Below are positions 33,301 to 43,243 of a stretch of DNA of 64,000 nucleotides, in pieces. The first letter of the stretch is position 1. Every line of letters starts with the position of its first letter. The notes beneath the pieces are model-generated. The model made no database searches, had not been told where the DNA came from, and saw only the letters and a program-made list of their open reading frames with translations. The stretch spans positions 51,368-115,367 of the forward strand of contig MEDY01000059.1 in NCBI GenBank assembly GCA_001724265.1, in the 5' to 3' direction. Source of the stretch: Rhizaria sp. SCN 62-66 (lineage: Eukaryota; Rhizaria, unplaced). A program made the translations under genes and the position numbers.

Positions 33301-34565
33301 AACCGTGGCTGTGCTTGTGCTTGTGACTGTGGCCCTGGCCGTGGCCGAGACTGTTACACTTCGCGCCGCTCTCGGCGTCGCGTGTCGCCGAGGTGGGCAT
33401 AGGCGCGGGGTGCCGCAACGGGCACCACAGATCGAAGTCCCCGCGCAAGTCGGGCCGCCCGCCCGCAAGCACCGTGCGCGCGACTGCCTGCACGTGGCGC
33501 GCGCGCATGTGCGCGTGCGCGCAGAGCGCGGACCGCAGCAGCGCGATGGCCGCGCGCCACGTGCACTGCAGCTGCATCGACTCCGCCTCCACTGACGGCG
33601 TGTCCGGCTCCAGAGAGGCCGGCGTGGCCGGCGCAGCGGGCGCGACCGCGGCGCTGCCACCGTCCCACGAGCTGTCGCACTCGCTGTCGCGTTCGCTGTC
33701 TCGGTGGCTGTGACGAGCATGGTCACGAGCACGGTCACGGTCATGGCTAAGCGTGTCATTGTTTGTGGCGCCCGCGGTGAATGAGCTGGGGCGCATAAGT
33801 GGGCTGATGTGGCCGCCGTTGTAGTCAATGTCGCCCTGGCCGTCGCTGTAGCTGTTGCCGCCGGCGACACAGTCCGGCATCGACAGGTCGTTCTCGAGCG
33901 ACTCGATCATTTTGCGGCGGAAGATAGACGTCGCCAGCGACAGAAGCAGCGCGGTAACCGAGGGCACGGTGGAGCCAGCGGCTGGGACAAGCAGCAGCAT
34001 GTGTTCCGATGCAAGCGAGTACCAAAGGAAGGGCGCGAGACAGGCCTCATCGACGCCTGAGAGCGCCACGCAACTGCGCGCGAACTCCTGTACAGCAAGG
34101 GGGCAAAGACAGATCAAGAAATGATGAGTGATGGGTCTCTCGAAGGTCAAATGGCGAAGCTTTGTACCTTGCAAGGTTGATTGAGACACGGACCTGGACG
34201 TCGTGGAGCATGGGGCGGCCGGTGTCTTCATCGAGGGCGACGGCCGCCTCGCTCAGCGCGTCGGTCTCTTCGACGCAGATCAGACTGCGACCGCTTTCCT
34301 GCAGGATCACAGTCACATCCTCGCTAAAGAGCAATGGTATAGTATGGTAGACAGATGGACATTTGTGTGAGTTGTTCTTGTTCGTGATTCACAGCGAGTT
34401 AGCCGTCAAGTCGGAGGATTCTTGTGAAGGGACAGAGTGCAGTTTCAAGATTAGAGCAGGATACATAATAGCCGATGACCATTCGAGCGTGTGCCGGGCA
34501 AAGACAACTAACCTTGATGGGAGTGTTGTGAACTGGTAGGGTTCCTCGCCCCAGGTGCACACTTT
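30386..34565 (-). CDS. EEF2KMT/FAM86-like protein methyltransferase with very long N-terminal extension
   Basis: Supported exons: 34323-34194 and 34087-30386, phase 0 at CAG/GTCCGT and TGTACAG/GAG. A probable earlier exon 34565-34513 (donor GTTAGT) fits the phase; the true start codon is not identified, so the 5' end is uncertain (at least 1,294 aa). The C-terminal ~280 residues are a seven-strand SAM methyltransferase: TPGELALAEWALAR, SAM motif VLVLGAGAGLLPI (near nt 31000), IAADCEPVVVE, DWRDAELD, LILVANCWHS and VPHVFAPYYDRED. Spacing and the EWA, DW and late FxPY features follow FAM86/EEF2KMT, which trimethylates a lysine on eEF2. The usual DVLY after strand 4 reads NCWH here. Between the N-terminal segment and the enzyme lie ~900 residues of Ser/Ala/His/Asp, including a dense His-rich block near 33200-33350. 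Target protein is inferred only by similarity. Confidence 0.76.
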
Positions 34566-35788
34566 CTAGTAGTATGAGCCATGCGAACGTGGCTCCGCCA
34601 TGTCCACTATGCGCTGCTGGTCTAAACGAGTCTGCTATGAAAGAAGAAAACAAACAAAGGATGTATAATTATCAGAACAAGTAGATAATCACAGAAACAT
34701 ATTCGAGTAGAATCTCCGATCGCAGTTATCGATCACACGATCGAGATATTATTGCTCGAGTTTAGCAGCTGACAGTCTGCATCTCGCATCAGTGATCAGG
34801 AAATACACGCAACGTAGAACTAAAGTAGAGATTTTAAGTCAAGATCTTAACAAATCAAGGGGATTTTTATGTATAGTATTATGTAAGCACAAACACGATG
34901 CGCGGAAGCACAATTAATATACGTATATTGGAAATAGGTAGCTGTATATCCTCGGACATGTCATAGAACCATGCAAGTAACACATCTGCCACGCCAACAC
35001 TTTATAGGGGTAGGCGGCAGTACATCCAGGACTGTGTCATGACAAAAGAGTTACCTTTACACTGAATGTACAATTTAAATAATAGGCGTACGATGCTTGC
35101 ATATCTCGCGCTTTTTTGACGCCTCCATTCGATGGTCTCATTACTCTTCACATCGAAGCTTTGCAGGATCAGATCTGGTGATTGCATCGCAGAAATACAA
35201 GATTTTACATTATAGCAAGACTATTCGACGAAATAAAACATGTTGTTTTCGGGCATGTATTAATATGCGTTCAAACCATCGGAAGTTTCAAGTGAGAGTC
35301 ACTTGAACAGACTTCTAGACGTCGCATAGACACAATTATATGAATAATCATACAAAAATCTTTTAGGCATATTGTAAAGTTACATAGATACTTTGTTAAT
35401 CCAGAATTATCGTACCGGATGACGTTGTATAGCAAGAGATACACTCGATTCAGAAATATGTGGTGGAAATTAAATCAATTATTATTTTTGCGAACTGCGA
35501 GCCAACGACGAAGGGGCTGGTTTTGATTCGCCAGAGGGTACAGCGCGTCTCAAACGTGTTTTCAACAAACATGGTTTTATTATTATTTTCAATTATACTA
35601 TAACCATATCGTACTGCGTTCGTATCCCATCCAGACGATGGCTTGTGTCGTGGCTGGCTGTAATTCTGGACTCCTTTTGGCCTCTGCCCTCATCTTCCTC
35701 CCCTTTGCTGACTTGTCCTTTCGTTTGTGCCTGCCTGTTTGTCTTAATGCTTGCTTTTCCCCGCGCGTAGGTGTTCAACAGAGACGAG
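34566..35788. other. Divergent AT-rich intergenic region
   Basis: Spacer between the methyltransferase 5' end (minus) and the aspartic peptidase start (plus). A pyrimidine-rich run ending GCGCGTAG at about 35770, 18 bp before the chosen ATG, looks like the acceptor of a leader intron. A TTTTTGCGAACTGCGA block is at 35485-35500. No RNA gene seen. Confidence 0.5.
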
Positions 35789-38700
35789 ATGCGGATCGCT
35801 CGCGCACCTCCTTCCCGAGGAGGAGTCGCGTCACGCTCTGCGTCGCCGCTCTTGTTGTGGGCGCTGGCACTGGCCGCTTTCTTGCTGGCCCTAGCAGCGC
35901 CCATCGTTGGCGTCAAAGCCAGCGCCACAGCGGCGATGCGCATTGTTTCCGCCGATGACATTGCGTCCAACCCTATTTTGTACGGTAACATCGAGGCTTC
36001 GCGAACGCACGGGCTGCTCGAGCGCATCGACGCCACGGGCTCCTTCACGTCGGTCCAGCGCGAGCTGCACAACCCCTGGTCGCTGATCAAGGGCGCCACG
36101 ATGGAGCGCCCAGCCAACTACTCGCTGCTGGCGATGACGTCGACGATTGAGGGCCAGCAGCAGAACCTGGCGTTCGTGCAGGACGTGGACCCCACGCTGA
36201 TCTTCCGCAAGTGCGAGCCCGGGTACTCGCCCTTCTTCAAGTCCTACGCGTGGGGTGGGTCAAGCAAGTACGTGCTGCCGATGACGCGCGTTAAGGGCCA
36301 CGACCAGCGTGTGGCCTTTGAGGGCGTGATCAAGGTCGGCGGGCAGTCGATCCCCGTCGGTATCGACACCGGCAAGGGCATCTCCTGGGTCGTGTCCACG
36401 GCCGTCAAGCACAAGGCCACGCGCATGCTCAAGAAGTTCAACCCCACGCGCGCCGTGGGGTCGACCAAGGCCAAGGTGCTGGGCATGCCGGTGCAGATTC
36501 GTCTCAGCGAGGGCAGCCGGCAGCCTGACTCGTATAACGACATCGCTGCCGGCCTCCAGCGCGTCGACGCCATGGCCAACTTCCTCCCGCCACCGCCCTC
36601 GACGCCCTACAAGAGCCCCAGCGGCGGCGGCGGCGACAAGACGCCGCTGATTGCGACGGCCAATTCGCCGACGCAGAGCATGCTGTCGTGGGCCGGCATG
36701 AGCAAGCGCGCGCGCAAGTTCATCCCCAGCGGCATGATGCCGCGTATCACGGGCCGCCTCAAGGCCGACTTCCTGTCCAAGCATAAGTCTGGCCCCAACT
36801 GGTTCATGAAGCTGCTCATCTTCGCCTTTAAGGTCCTCAAGGCCGTGTTCAAGGAGTACGCCGACGGCGGCGCTCTATCCGGCGGCGACGACGCCAAGGA
36901 TGGCGACGCCGCTGCCGAGGGCGGCGAGGGCCAGTCCGAGGGCAGTGGCGAGGGCCAGGCCTCTCAGGAGGAGCAGGCGCCCGCGGCGGAGGAGGGCTTC
37001 TTTACCCAGCTCTCTTCCCTCATCACGACCCGCACTCAGTCTCAGGCGGCAACCAAGACCTCCGCCAGCGGTACCGCGAGCGCGACGTCGACGGCCGCCG
37101 CGGCTGCGCGCGTGCGCGCGTCGCTGGCGTCAATGTTCGCGGCCGCCGAGGCCTCGGACGCGGCCTCGGAGACGGACGCGGCGGCCGTGCACGCGCTGTC
37201 CGCGCTGTTGGGTGCCGATGAACTCGCCGGCGACCTGGCCTTCGTGCGCCTGCTGGCCCAGAACGACTGGGTCACCGCTGACTCGGTCAAGCAGTTTCTC
37301 GCGCTTAACGGCCAGCACAAGGCCGCTACCGCCGCCGCTGCCGCTGCTGCTGCTTCTGCTGCTGCGGCCGAGGGCGTGTACTCGTTCATTTCGACCGCCG
37401 ACGAGGCGCGCGCCGCTGTGGCCGCCCAGACCGCCGCGGCGTCATCGCTTATCGACACCTCCTCTGGCGCCGGCGCGGACTCCGCGGCCGCGGCTGCGGC
37501 GTTGCTGTCGACGACGGTGCTGGTGCCGTCGCGCGCGTGGGCGGCCATGTCCGACGATGAGCTCACGGCGCTGCTCGCGCTTGGCAGTGAGACCACGATC
37601 GAGGAGGACGAATCGCTCGCCGCGGAGCTCGAGGAGGCCGAGGCCGCCGAGGCCGTCGAGACCGAGATCGCGTCGCTGCTCGAGGCCGGCGCCACCGCGG
37701 GCGTGGGGCTTAGCGCCGCGCGCGCGACCGAGCGCGTCACCGCGCTGCGCAAGTACCCGGCCCCGCCGCCGCTGCCGTTCACCTCGCAGCAGCTTGAGGT
37801 CTCGCTTGCGCCGCCCGTGCACGTGCTGCAGGCGCTCGTGGACCGCGTGACGGCCGCGGCCGCGGCCGCCGCGCACGACCCCGTTGCGCGCGACCGCCTG
37901 CTGCACGCCGCCGCGGCGTCGCTTGCCCGCAAGCACGGCCGCCACGTCCCCGCGGTGACTGCGGAGCACCTGCGCGCGCTGGCGGCGTCGGCGCAGTCGG
38001 GCCGCGTGCGCACGCTCGTGGACGACTTCTTCGCACACGCGCAGCACCAGCTGGCGCAGGCGCGCGACCACCGCGCGCGCCTGGCTGTGCGCGCGCGTCT
38101 CGCGCGGCGCTTCGCCGACGCCTACGGCGTGGGCTCGCTGGACGACTACATGGCGGGCCGGCTGCAGGCTGACGAGCTGGGGCTGCTGCGCAAGCCCGAC
38201 GCGGCGCGCGAGGACCACATCGACTGGGAGACCTGTCCCTCCACTGATAGCGACGGCGCCGACCACAGCGGCGGCGCCAGCACGGCTTCGACAACCTCAC
38301 CCAGTGCCGCGGGCGCTGAGGAGGGCGGTGGCATGATGACCGCGTCGTTCGCGGCGCCCGCCGTGGCGGCGTTGTCCTCTGCGGCGTTCCCGCGCTGGGT
38401 GTCACCCTTCGCGGCCAAGTGCCCGCACCTCAATGCCACGGAGCGCTACAACACGCGTCTGTCCGAGGCCGTGTACTGGGCCGAGCCGACAGAGCCGATG
38501 CTGCGCCGCGCCGTATATGGGCTTGACCACCTGCGCATGCCCGATGACATTAACGCCGCCATGCGCGCCGCGGGCGCCAAGGCGGACCGCTTCGCCGCGC
38601 TCGTCGCCAGCGCCGACTTCGCGGCCGCGCTGGCCAACCGCGCCGAGGACGAGCAGGGGCTCGAGACGGACCCGCGCAGCTACCGCGTCATTAACCGCGG

Positions 38701-41700
38701 CGGCTCCGTCCGCAAGCCCAAGTCCGCGGCCGGCGGCAGCAACAGCAAGATCAAGCGGTCCGTGAACCCCGGCGACATCCGTGCGCGCATGCACTCGCTG
38801 GTCGAGCAGCAGGCCGAGACCGCCGCGGCCGCCGGTTCCGCGACCGCCGCCACGGCTGAGGCCGCCACGGCTGAGGCCGCCGCGGCTGCGGGCGCCGCCG
38901 CGTCCGCGCTGTACCAGGGCCTCACGCGTGAGCAGGCGTTGGACCTGCTGTGGGAGCAGTGGGCGGCCGACGCCGCGACGCTGCCCGCGGGGGAGCAGGA
39001 GAAGCTCTTCATCGAGCTGGGCTCCTCGCTCGCGCGCGCCACGGCCGCGGCCGTCAAGAGCGACGACACCAGCGCCATCACTGGCAACATCTACGGCGAC
39101 GAGGACTACGACACGATCTCGGCGGTTGAGCGCGAGCGCCGCGCCGCCGTCCGCGAGTCCCTCGCGCGCGCCTACGCGGCGGCCTCCGGCGTGCCGCTGC
39201 GCGCGGCACGCCTCGCGATGGCCGCCGCGTCGGCCGCGCAGAGCGACAACACCGCCACCTCTGGCGCCGCGCTCGACGAGGCCATCTCGGCCGCCGCGGC
39301 CGCGCTCAACGCCGACGGCAAGGCTTCGTCCGCCAGTGCGACCGGCGCGGCTGCCGCGGCTGTCCTGGCCCGCGCCGCCGCCGAGTCTGCTGCGTCGGCT
39401 GCGGCTGCGGAGCGCGCGGTGATGAGCGGCGCGGGCGTGCTGGACTGGGAGCGCGTGTACGGCCCCGAGCTGCTGGCCACGATGATCGGCGCCGACGAGC
39501 TCGCGCAGCTCCGCGCGGACGCGCTCGCCACGGCCTCCGCGCTCACACCTGATGAGAGCGACAGCGCCGACGATAGCAGTGACGACAGCACCGTATTCGC
39601 CGAGCTCGGCGCCGGCGTGAGCGCGGGCAAGAAGAAGGGCGGCAAGAAGGCGGCGAAGGTGACGATCGAGGACATGGGCGCCGTGTCGTACGAGGGTGAG
39701 TGGGACGTGCTGGGCACGGGCTACGCCAAGCACAAGTTCGCCGTCGTCGTCAAGGTCAATGAAGCGTACCCCACGCTCACCTCGCTCTCCGGGCTTCTCG
39801 GGCTGGGTTACAGCGGCGACATGACCGTCACACGCGGCCTCACGCAGCCCTTCTTATCCAACGCTTACACGCTGGAGCGGCACCCGGGTACGGGCGCGCC
39901 GCCCTGCATGGGCATGCCGTGCGTGATGGACCCGGCGGCGATGTGCTGCGAGGAGCAGCGGCCGGCGATCTTCTCCTTCTACGTGCACCGCTTCTTCCAG
40001 GGCGCGTGCTTCAGCATGCACCAGCCGGATATGGGATGGGCGGGCGGCCCGATGATGTGGGCGCCCGCTGTGCACTCGTACTCGAGCTGGATGGTGCGCG
40101 TCGACGACGTGCTCATCGGCGGCGTCGCGCTCGGCACGGGCCCCATGCATGCCGCGGTGCACACCAACTACGAGAACGTGGCTGCGCCCATGGACTCGGG
40201 CGCCTTCTGGTCCATGAACTTTGAGGCGCGCGTGCCCGTGGACCCCTCGTGCAAGGACGTGCAGAAGCTGCCCGACGTGACCTTCCTCGTCAACGGTCAC
40301 CGCCTCACCATGACGTGGGTCGACTACGTGCGCGTGCTCGACGGCGGCGACGGCTCGCTCGTCTGCCACTCGCGCTTCGTTTCGGGCCCCTGGGGCGCGT
40401 TCCCCGCGCCCACCTGGATCTTCGGCTACCCCTTCCTGGCTAAGTTCTTCACAGTCTTCAACGCTGTGTCGGGGCAGATTGGCTTCGCGCCTGCCGTGCA
40501 CATCAAGTACGAGGTCCAGGGCTGCAAGCCTGGCGCGGGCGGCGCGCTCGACACCGTCATGTCCGGCTGCATCAAGAACGGCCCCGGCGGCGCGCCCGGC
40601 GCGGCGCCCGGCAACGGTGGTCGCGGCGGCGGTCGTGGCGGCGGCGGTGGCGGCGCAGCGATCCCGCGTCTGCGCGCGGGCGAGCGCGTGATGCCCGACG
40701 GACGCGTGCGTGACGGTAAGGGCAAGGTCATTGGCCGCATCGACTACAGCACTGGCGCCGTGCGCGGCCGCGACGGGCGCGTGGTGCGGCCCCCGATCGA
40801 GCTCAAGAGCCAGGGCAGCACTCAGGGTGCCGTCGTCAAGCCGCAGACGGAGAAGAAGGACGCCGCGCAGCCGACGCCGCCGCCGCAGACGCCGCTACCC
40901 GAGCAGCTGCAGCCGGAGCTGGCGGAGCCGGTGCCCGAGACTGCGGCCGAGGCCGAGGCGCGCGCCGCCGAGGAGGCGCAGGCCGTGACAGACTTCTCCG
41001 ACGCCGACGCCGACAACGCGGGCAGCGAGGGCAACTCGACGGCGGGCGACAGCACCGAGTCGCTGGGCGCGCGCGTGCGGTCGGGGTTGTCGCAGCTGCA
41101 CGGGACGGACAAGGGCCACATAGTGAGCGAGCGCGAGCCGTGGGAGGATGCATGGCGGCGCGTGCTGCGCAAGGTGGGCCAGCTCGAGGTCGAGCTTGAC
41201 TACTACAACCAGGTTCTCGTCGCGCGCCTGCGCCAGGAGGGCAAGGAGAGTGTGGCGAGCCTGTTCGAGCGGCAGCTGCAGCGGCTGGCCGAGACGCTGC
41301 TGGTCGTCAAGACGTGGGCCGAGGGCCACGCGCGGACGCCCGCGCACACGGCGCTGCTGCGGCGCGCCGAGCAGCAGGGCCGCGAGGACGAGCGCGTGTG
41401 CATGACGACAATGAACCCGGCCTACGGGCGCACGTGCCGCGACCTGCTGCGCCTCGCGCGGCGCCTGCAGACGGTCACGGCGGCCGTGGACGTGCAGATG
41501 GGCCGCATCCCCGTGTACCCCGACCAGGACAAGCAGGCCGGGCTTGACGGCGCCGCGGGCCGCGACGCGCGCTCGCCTGCGTGGGCGCGCCAGCGCGTTG
41601 AGGAGGGCCGCAAGCTCGCCTGGGCCGTCGTGTCCGACGCCGAAGCCGAGGCCGCCGCGGTGCGCCGCGCCAACGACATTCTGCAGCGCGGCGGCTACGT

Positions 41701-42328
41701 CAACACGCTCGCACCCGCGTCCGAGGCGGACCAAATGTCCGCTGAGGAGAGCGGGGCCGCCAAAGACGCGGGCCCCAGCAGTAGTGGCAGCAAGGTGAAC
41801 GAGCGCGAGTGGTACTCGAAGCTGACGGGCGACCAGAAGGCCGACAGCTCCGTTATCGAGGGCATGTTCAAACCGCGCCAAGTGCCTGAGTTCATCTCAA
41901 AGGCCGGGCTCAACGCGGCCGCGGGCACGACCCCTACGCAGAGCATCAAGGAGCTCATGCGGCCGCGGTCCTCGCGCGTGGCTTATCTGGAGCGCCGCGG
42001 CATCTTCGGGCTCGGCAACGACATGACGGGCGCCGAGAGCACTCGTGCCTACGGACGCATATACAACGCTGACCTGGTGGCAGCGCAGGGCGCCTCGCTG
42101 CTAGAAGTTGGCGCCGGCGCGCGCCAGCGCGTGCGCGGGGACCTTGCGCAGCGCCGCGCGCGCGGGCCGCCGGGCGCGGACTGGCCCGAGGCCGAGGCAG
42201 TCATGGATGAGGCCCCGGTGGACTGGAACCGCGTGAGCGATGCATGGCAGCAGAGCCAGAACCCGTTCCACCGGACGATGAACAAGTGGCGCAACCGGGT
42301 GCACAGCGAGTGGATCCACACGCCGTGA
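35789..42328 (+). CDS. Secreted pepsin-family (A1) aspartic peptidase with giant internal insertion
   Basis: Single frame, 2,179 aa from ATG 35789 (a frame opening 18 bp upstream uses GTG). A signal peptide with core LLLWALALAAFLLALAAP opens the protein. Pepsin-fold landmarks: VAFEGVIKVGGQSIPVGIDTG with Asp193 (DTGKGISWV); flap-like VSYEGEWDVLGTGY with Tyr1301; GLLGLGYSG near 1340; a second motif MDSGAF with Asp1469; and the closing WIFGYPFLAKFFTVFNAVSG followed by QIGFAPA. Both catalytic Asp are kept, but the residues after each DTG/DSG are Lys and Ala instead of Ser and Thr. The Asp-Asp spacing is 1,276 residues against about 183 in pepsin; the extra sequence, Ala/Glu/Asp-rich, lies between the first active-site loop and the flap. 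About 600 more residues follow: a Gly-rich linker, Pro/Gln/Glu stretch and Arg-rich helices. No C-terminal membrane span seen. It is likely secretory-pathway or extracellular; activity is uncertain. Confidence 0.87.
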   Translation: MRIARAPPSRGGVASRSASPLLLWALALAAFLLALAAPIVGVKASATAAMRIVSADDIASNPILYGNIEASRTHGLLERIDATGSFTSVQRELHNPWSLIKGATMERPANYSLLAMTSTIEGQQQNLAFVQDVDPTLIFRKCEPGYSPFFKSYAWGGSSKYVLPMTRVKGHDQRVAFEGVIKVGGQSIPVGIDTGKGISWVVSTAVKHKATRMLKKFNPTRAVGSTKAKVLGMPVQIRLSEGSRQPDSYNDIAAGLQRVDAMANFLPPPPSTPYKSPSGGGGDKTPLIATANSPTQSMLSWAGMSKRARKFIPSGMMPRITGRLKADFLSKHKSGPNWFMKLLIFAFKVLKAVFKEYADGGALSGGDDAKDGDAAAEGGEGQSEGSGEGQASQEEQAPAAEEGFFTQLSSLITTRTQSQAATKTSASGTASATSTAAAAARVRASLASMFAAAEASDAASETDAAAVHALSALLGADELAGDLAFVRLLAQNDWVTADSVKQFLALNGQHKAATAAAAAAAASAAAAEGVYSFISTADEARAAVAAQTAAASSLIDTSSGAGADSAAAAAALLSTTVLVPSRAWAAMSDDELTALLALGSETTIEEDESLAAELEEAEAAEAVETEIASLLEAGATAGVGLSAARATERVTALRKYPAPPPLPFTSQQLEVSLAPPVHVLQALVDRVTAAAAAAAHDPVARDRLLHAAAASLARKHGRHVPAVTAEHLRALAASAQSGRVRTLVDDFFAHAQHQLAQARDHRARLAVRARLARRFADAYGVGSLDDYMAGRLQADELGLLRKPDAAREDHIDWETCPSTDSDGADHSGGASTASTTSPSAAGAEEGGGMMTASFAAPAVAALSSAAFPRWVSPFAAKCPHLNATERYNTRLSEAVYWAEPTEPMLRRAVYGLDHLRMPDDINAAMRAAGAKADRFAALVASADFAAALANRAEDEQGLETDPRSYRVINRGGSVRKPKSAAGGSNSKIKRSVNPGDIRARMHSLVEQQAETAAAAGSATAATAEAATAEAAAAAGAAASALYQGLTREQALDLLWEQWAADAATLPAGEQEKLFIELGSSLARATAAAVKSDDTSAITGNIYGDEDYDTISAVERERRAAVRESLARAYAAASGVPLRAARLAMAAASAAQSDNTATSGAALDEAISAAAAALNADGKASSASATGAAAAAVLARAAAESAASAAAAERAVMSGAGVLDWERVYGPELLATMIGADELAQLRADALATASALTPDESDSADDSSDDSTVFAELGAGVSAGKKKGGKKAAKVTIEDMGAVSYEGEWDVLGTGYAKHKFAVVVKVNEAYPTLTSLSGLLGLGYSGDMTVTRGLTQPFLSNAYTLERHPGTGAPPCMGMPCVMDPAAMCCEEQRPAIFSFYVHRFFQGACFSMHQPDMGWAGGPMMWAPAVHSYSSWMVRVDDVLIGGVALGTGPMHAAVHTNYENVAAPMDSGAFWSMNFEARVPVDPSCKDVQKLPDVTFLVNGHRLTMTWVDYVRVLDGGDGSLVCHSRFVSGPWGAFPAPTWIFGYPFLAKFFTVFNAVSGQIGFAPAVHIKYEVQGCKPGAGGALDTVMSGCIKNGPGGAPGAAPGNGGRGGGRGGGGGGAAIPRLRAGERVMPDGRVRDGKGKVIGRIDYSTGAVRGRDGRVVRPPIELKSQGSTQGAVVKPQTEKKDAAQPTPPPQTPLPEQLQPELAEPVPETAAEAEARAAEEAQAVTDFSDADADNAGSEGNSTAGDSTESLGARVRSGLSQLHGTDKGHIVSEREPWEDAWRRVLRKVGQLEVELDYYNQVLVARLRQEGKESVASLFERQLQRLAETLLVVKTWAEGHARTPAHTALLRRAEQQGREDERVCMTTMNPAYGRTCRDLLRLARRLQTVTAAVDVQMGRIPVYPDQDKQAGLDGAAGRDARSPAWARQRVEEGRKLAWAVVSDAEAEAAAVRRANDILQRGGYVNTLAPASEADQMSAEESGAAKDAGPSSSGSKVNEREWYSKLTGDQKADSSVIEGMFKPRQVPEFISKAGLNAAAGTTPTQSIKELMRPRSSRVAYLERRGIFGLGNDMTGAESTRAYGRIYNADLVAAQGASLLEVGAGARQRVRGDLAQRRARGPPGADWPEAEAVMDEAPVDWNRVSDAWQQSQNPFHRTMNKWRNRVHSEWIHTP

Positions 42329-43243
42329 GGCGCATGAACACCGCCGCGCATGCGGAGCATGAATGTTGGTTGCGTCGATTAAGGGCTCGATGACGCACAT
42401 GCGGTTGGATGGTGGGATAACGAAGTATATCGTGTATAATGTATATGATGGCCACGCACTTCTGTGTGAGAATGCGGCCTTATTAAGGCGGTCCTCCGTG
42501 CGAGCAGTTTACATTGTACATGTAAGTCAAAATCATACAAAACCTCATTTAAGCAAAGCGCTTCAGTATCATTTTTCATGTATTTTTAAACTTCTAATGG
42601 AACTAAATTTTCCTATATAGTCCAACACGTCAAATCACAAGGGTTTTTGAAAAAATATCACTTAGAGCTCGTAATTAAGCAGTGCTTGTGGTGAAAGAAC
42701 GAACTCTAATGATGTTGATTCCTTCGCTGTGGTACGGTTCGGGAAAAATCAGCACACAAAAAAAGACGCTATTTTTCGGTCGGCAAGCGAGTCGGAGAGA
42801 GGCGCGAGCCTGTTTCAGAACGTGTGTTTGTGCATTGTGCGATACCGAGATAAGGCTATTTCATATTTTTTCGTATAAAGTAGTACATGCCATAGCTGTG
42901 GTAACTGCACTTTGGTCGTTTAGGCGGCAGTGGAGGCAGTGGACGTCCCCCTCCGTTCCAATTCGAGCGACACAGATTTCGCTCAAACAGCCTTCTTGGC
43001 GCGCGCCCTGGTCCTGCTTGCCATGCCGGCGAGGTGTGCTGCGTGCAAGACACTTGTACCAACATTATGTGGGTGACAAAGTCCTCCACGTTTAATTTCA
43101 CAGTTTCCTGTCGTGCCTGTGCATCGCACAGGCCCCCGAGCGTGCTGTCCGCGTGCCCTCGCGCCTCCTCCCCTCTCTCACCGTGTTCTGCTTTCATTTC
43201 CCCAATTTTGTTTCTTTTGCGACAGGAACGGAGGTCTGGCCAC
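42329..43243. other. Intergenic region upstream of the giant adhesin
   Basis: AT-rich sequence, then a GC-moderate leader. A pyrimidine-rich stretch ending TTTTGCGACAG at about 43225 looks like the acceptor of a leader intron, shortly before ATG 43244. A frame opening at 43034 uses GTG and gives an unconvincing Cys/Pro/Ser-rich N-terminus. Confidence 0.5.

Noticed and set aside
43034-43243. GTG-initiated 70-residue extension of the adhesin
   Set aside because: It precedes a clear signal peptide at ATG 43244, and a pyrimidine-rich run ending CGACAG suggests the region is leader/intron.
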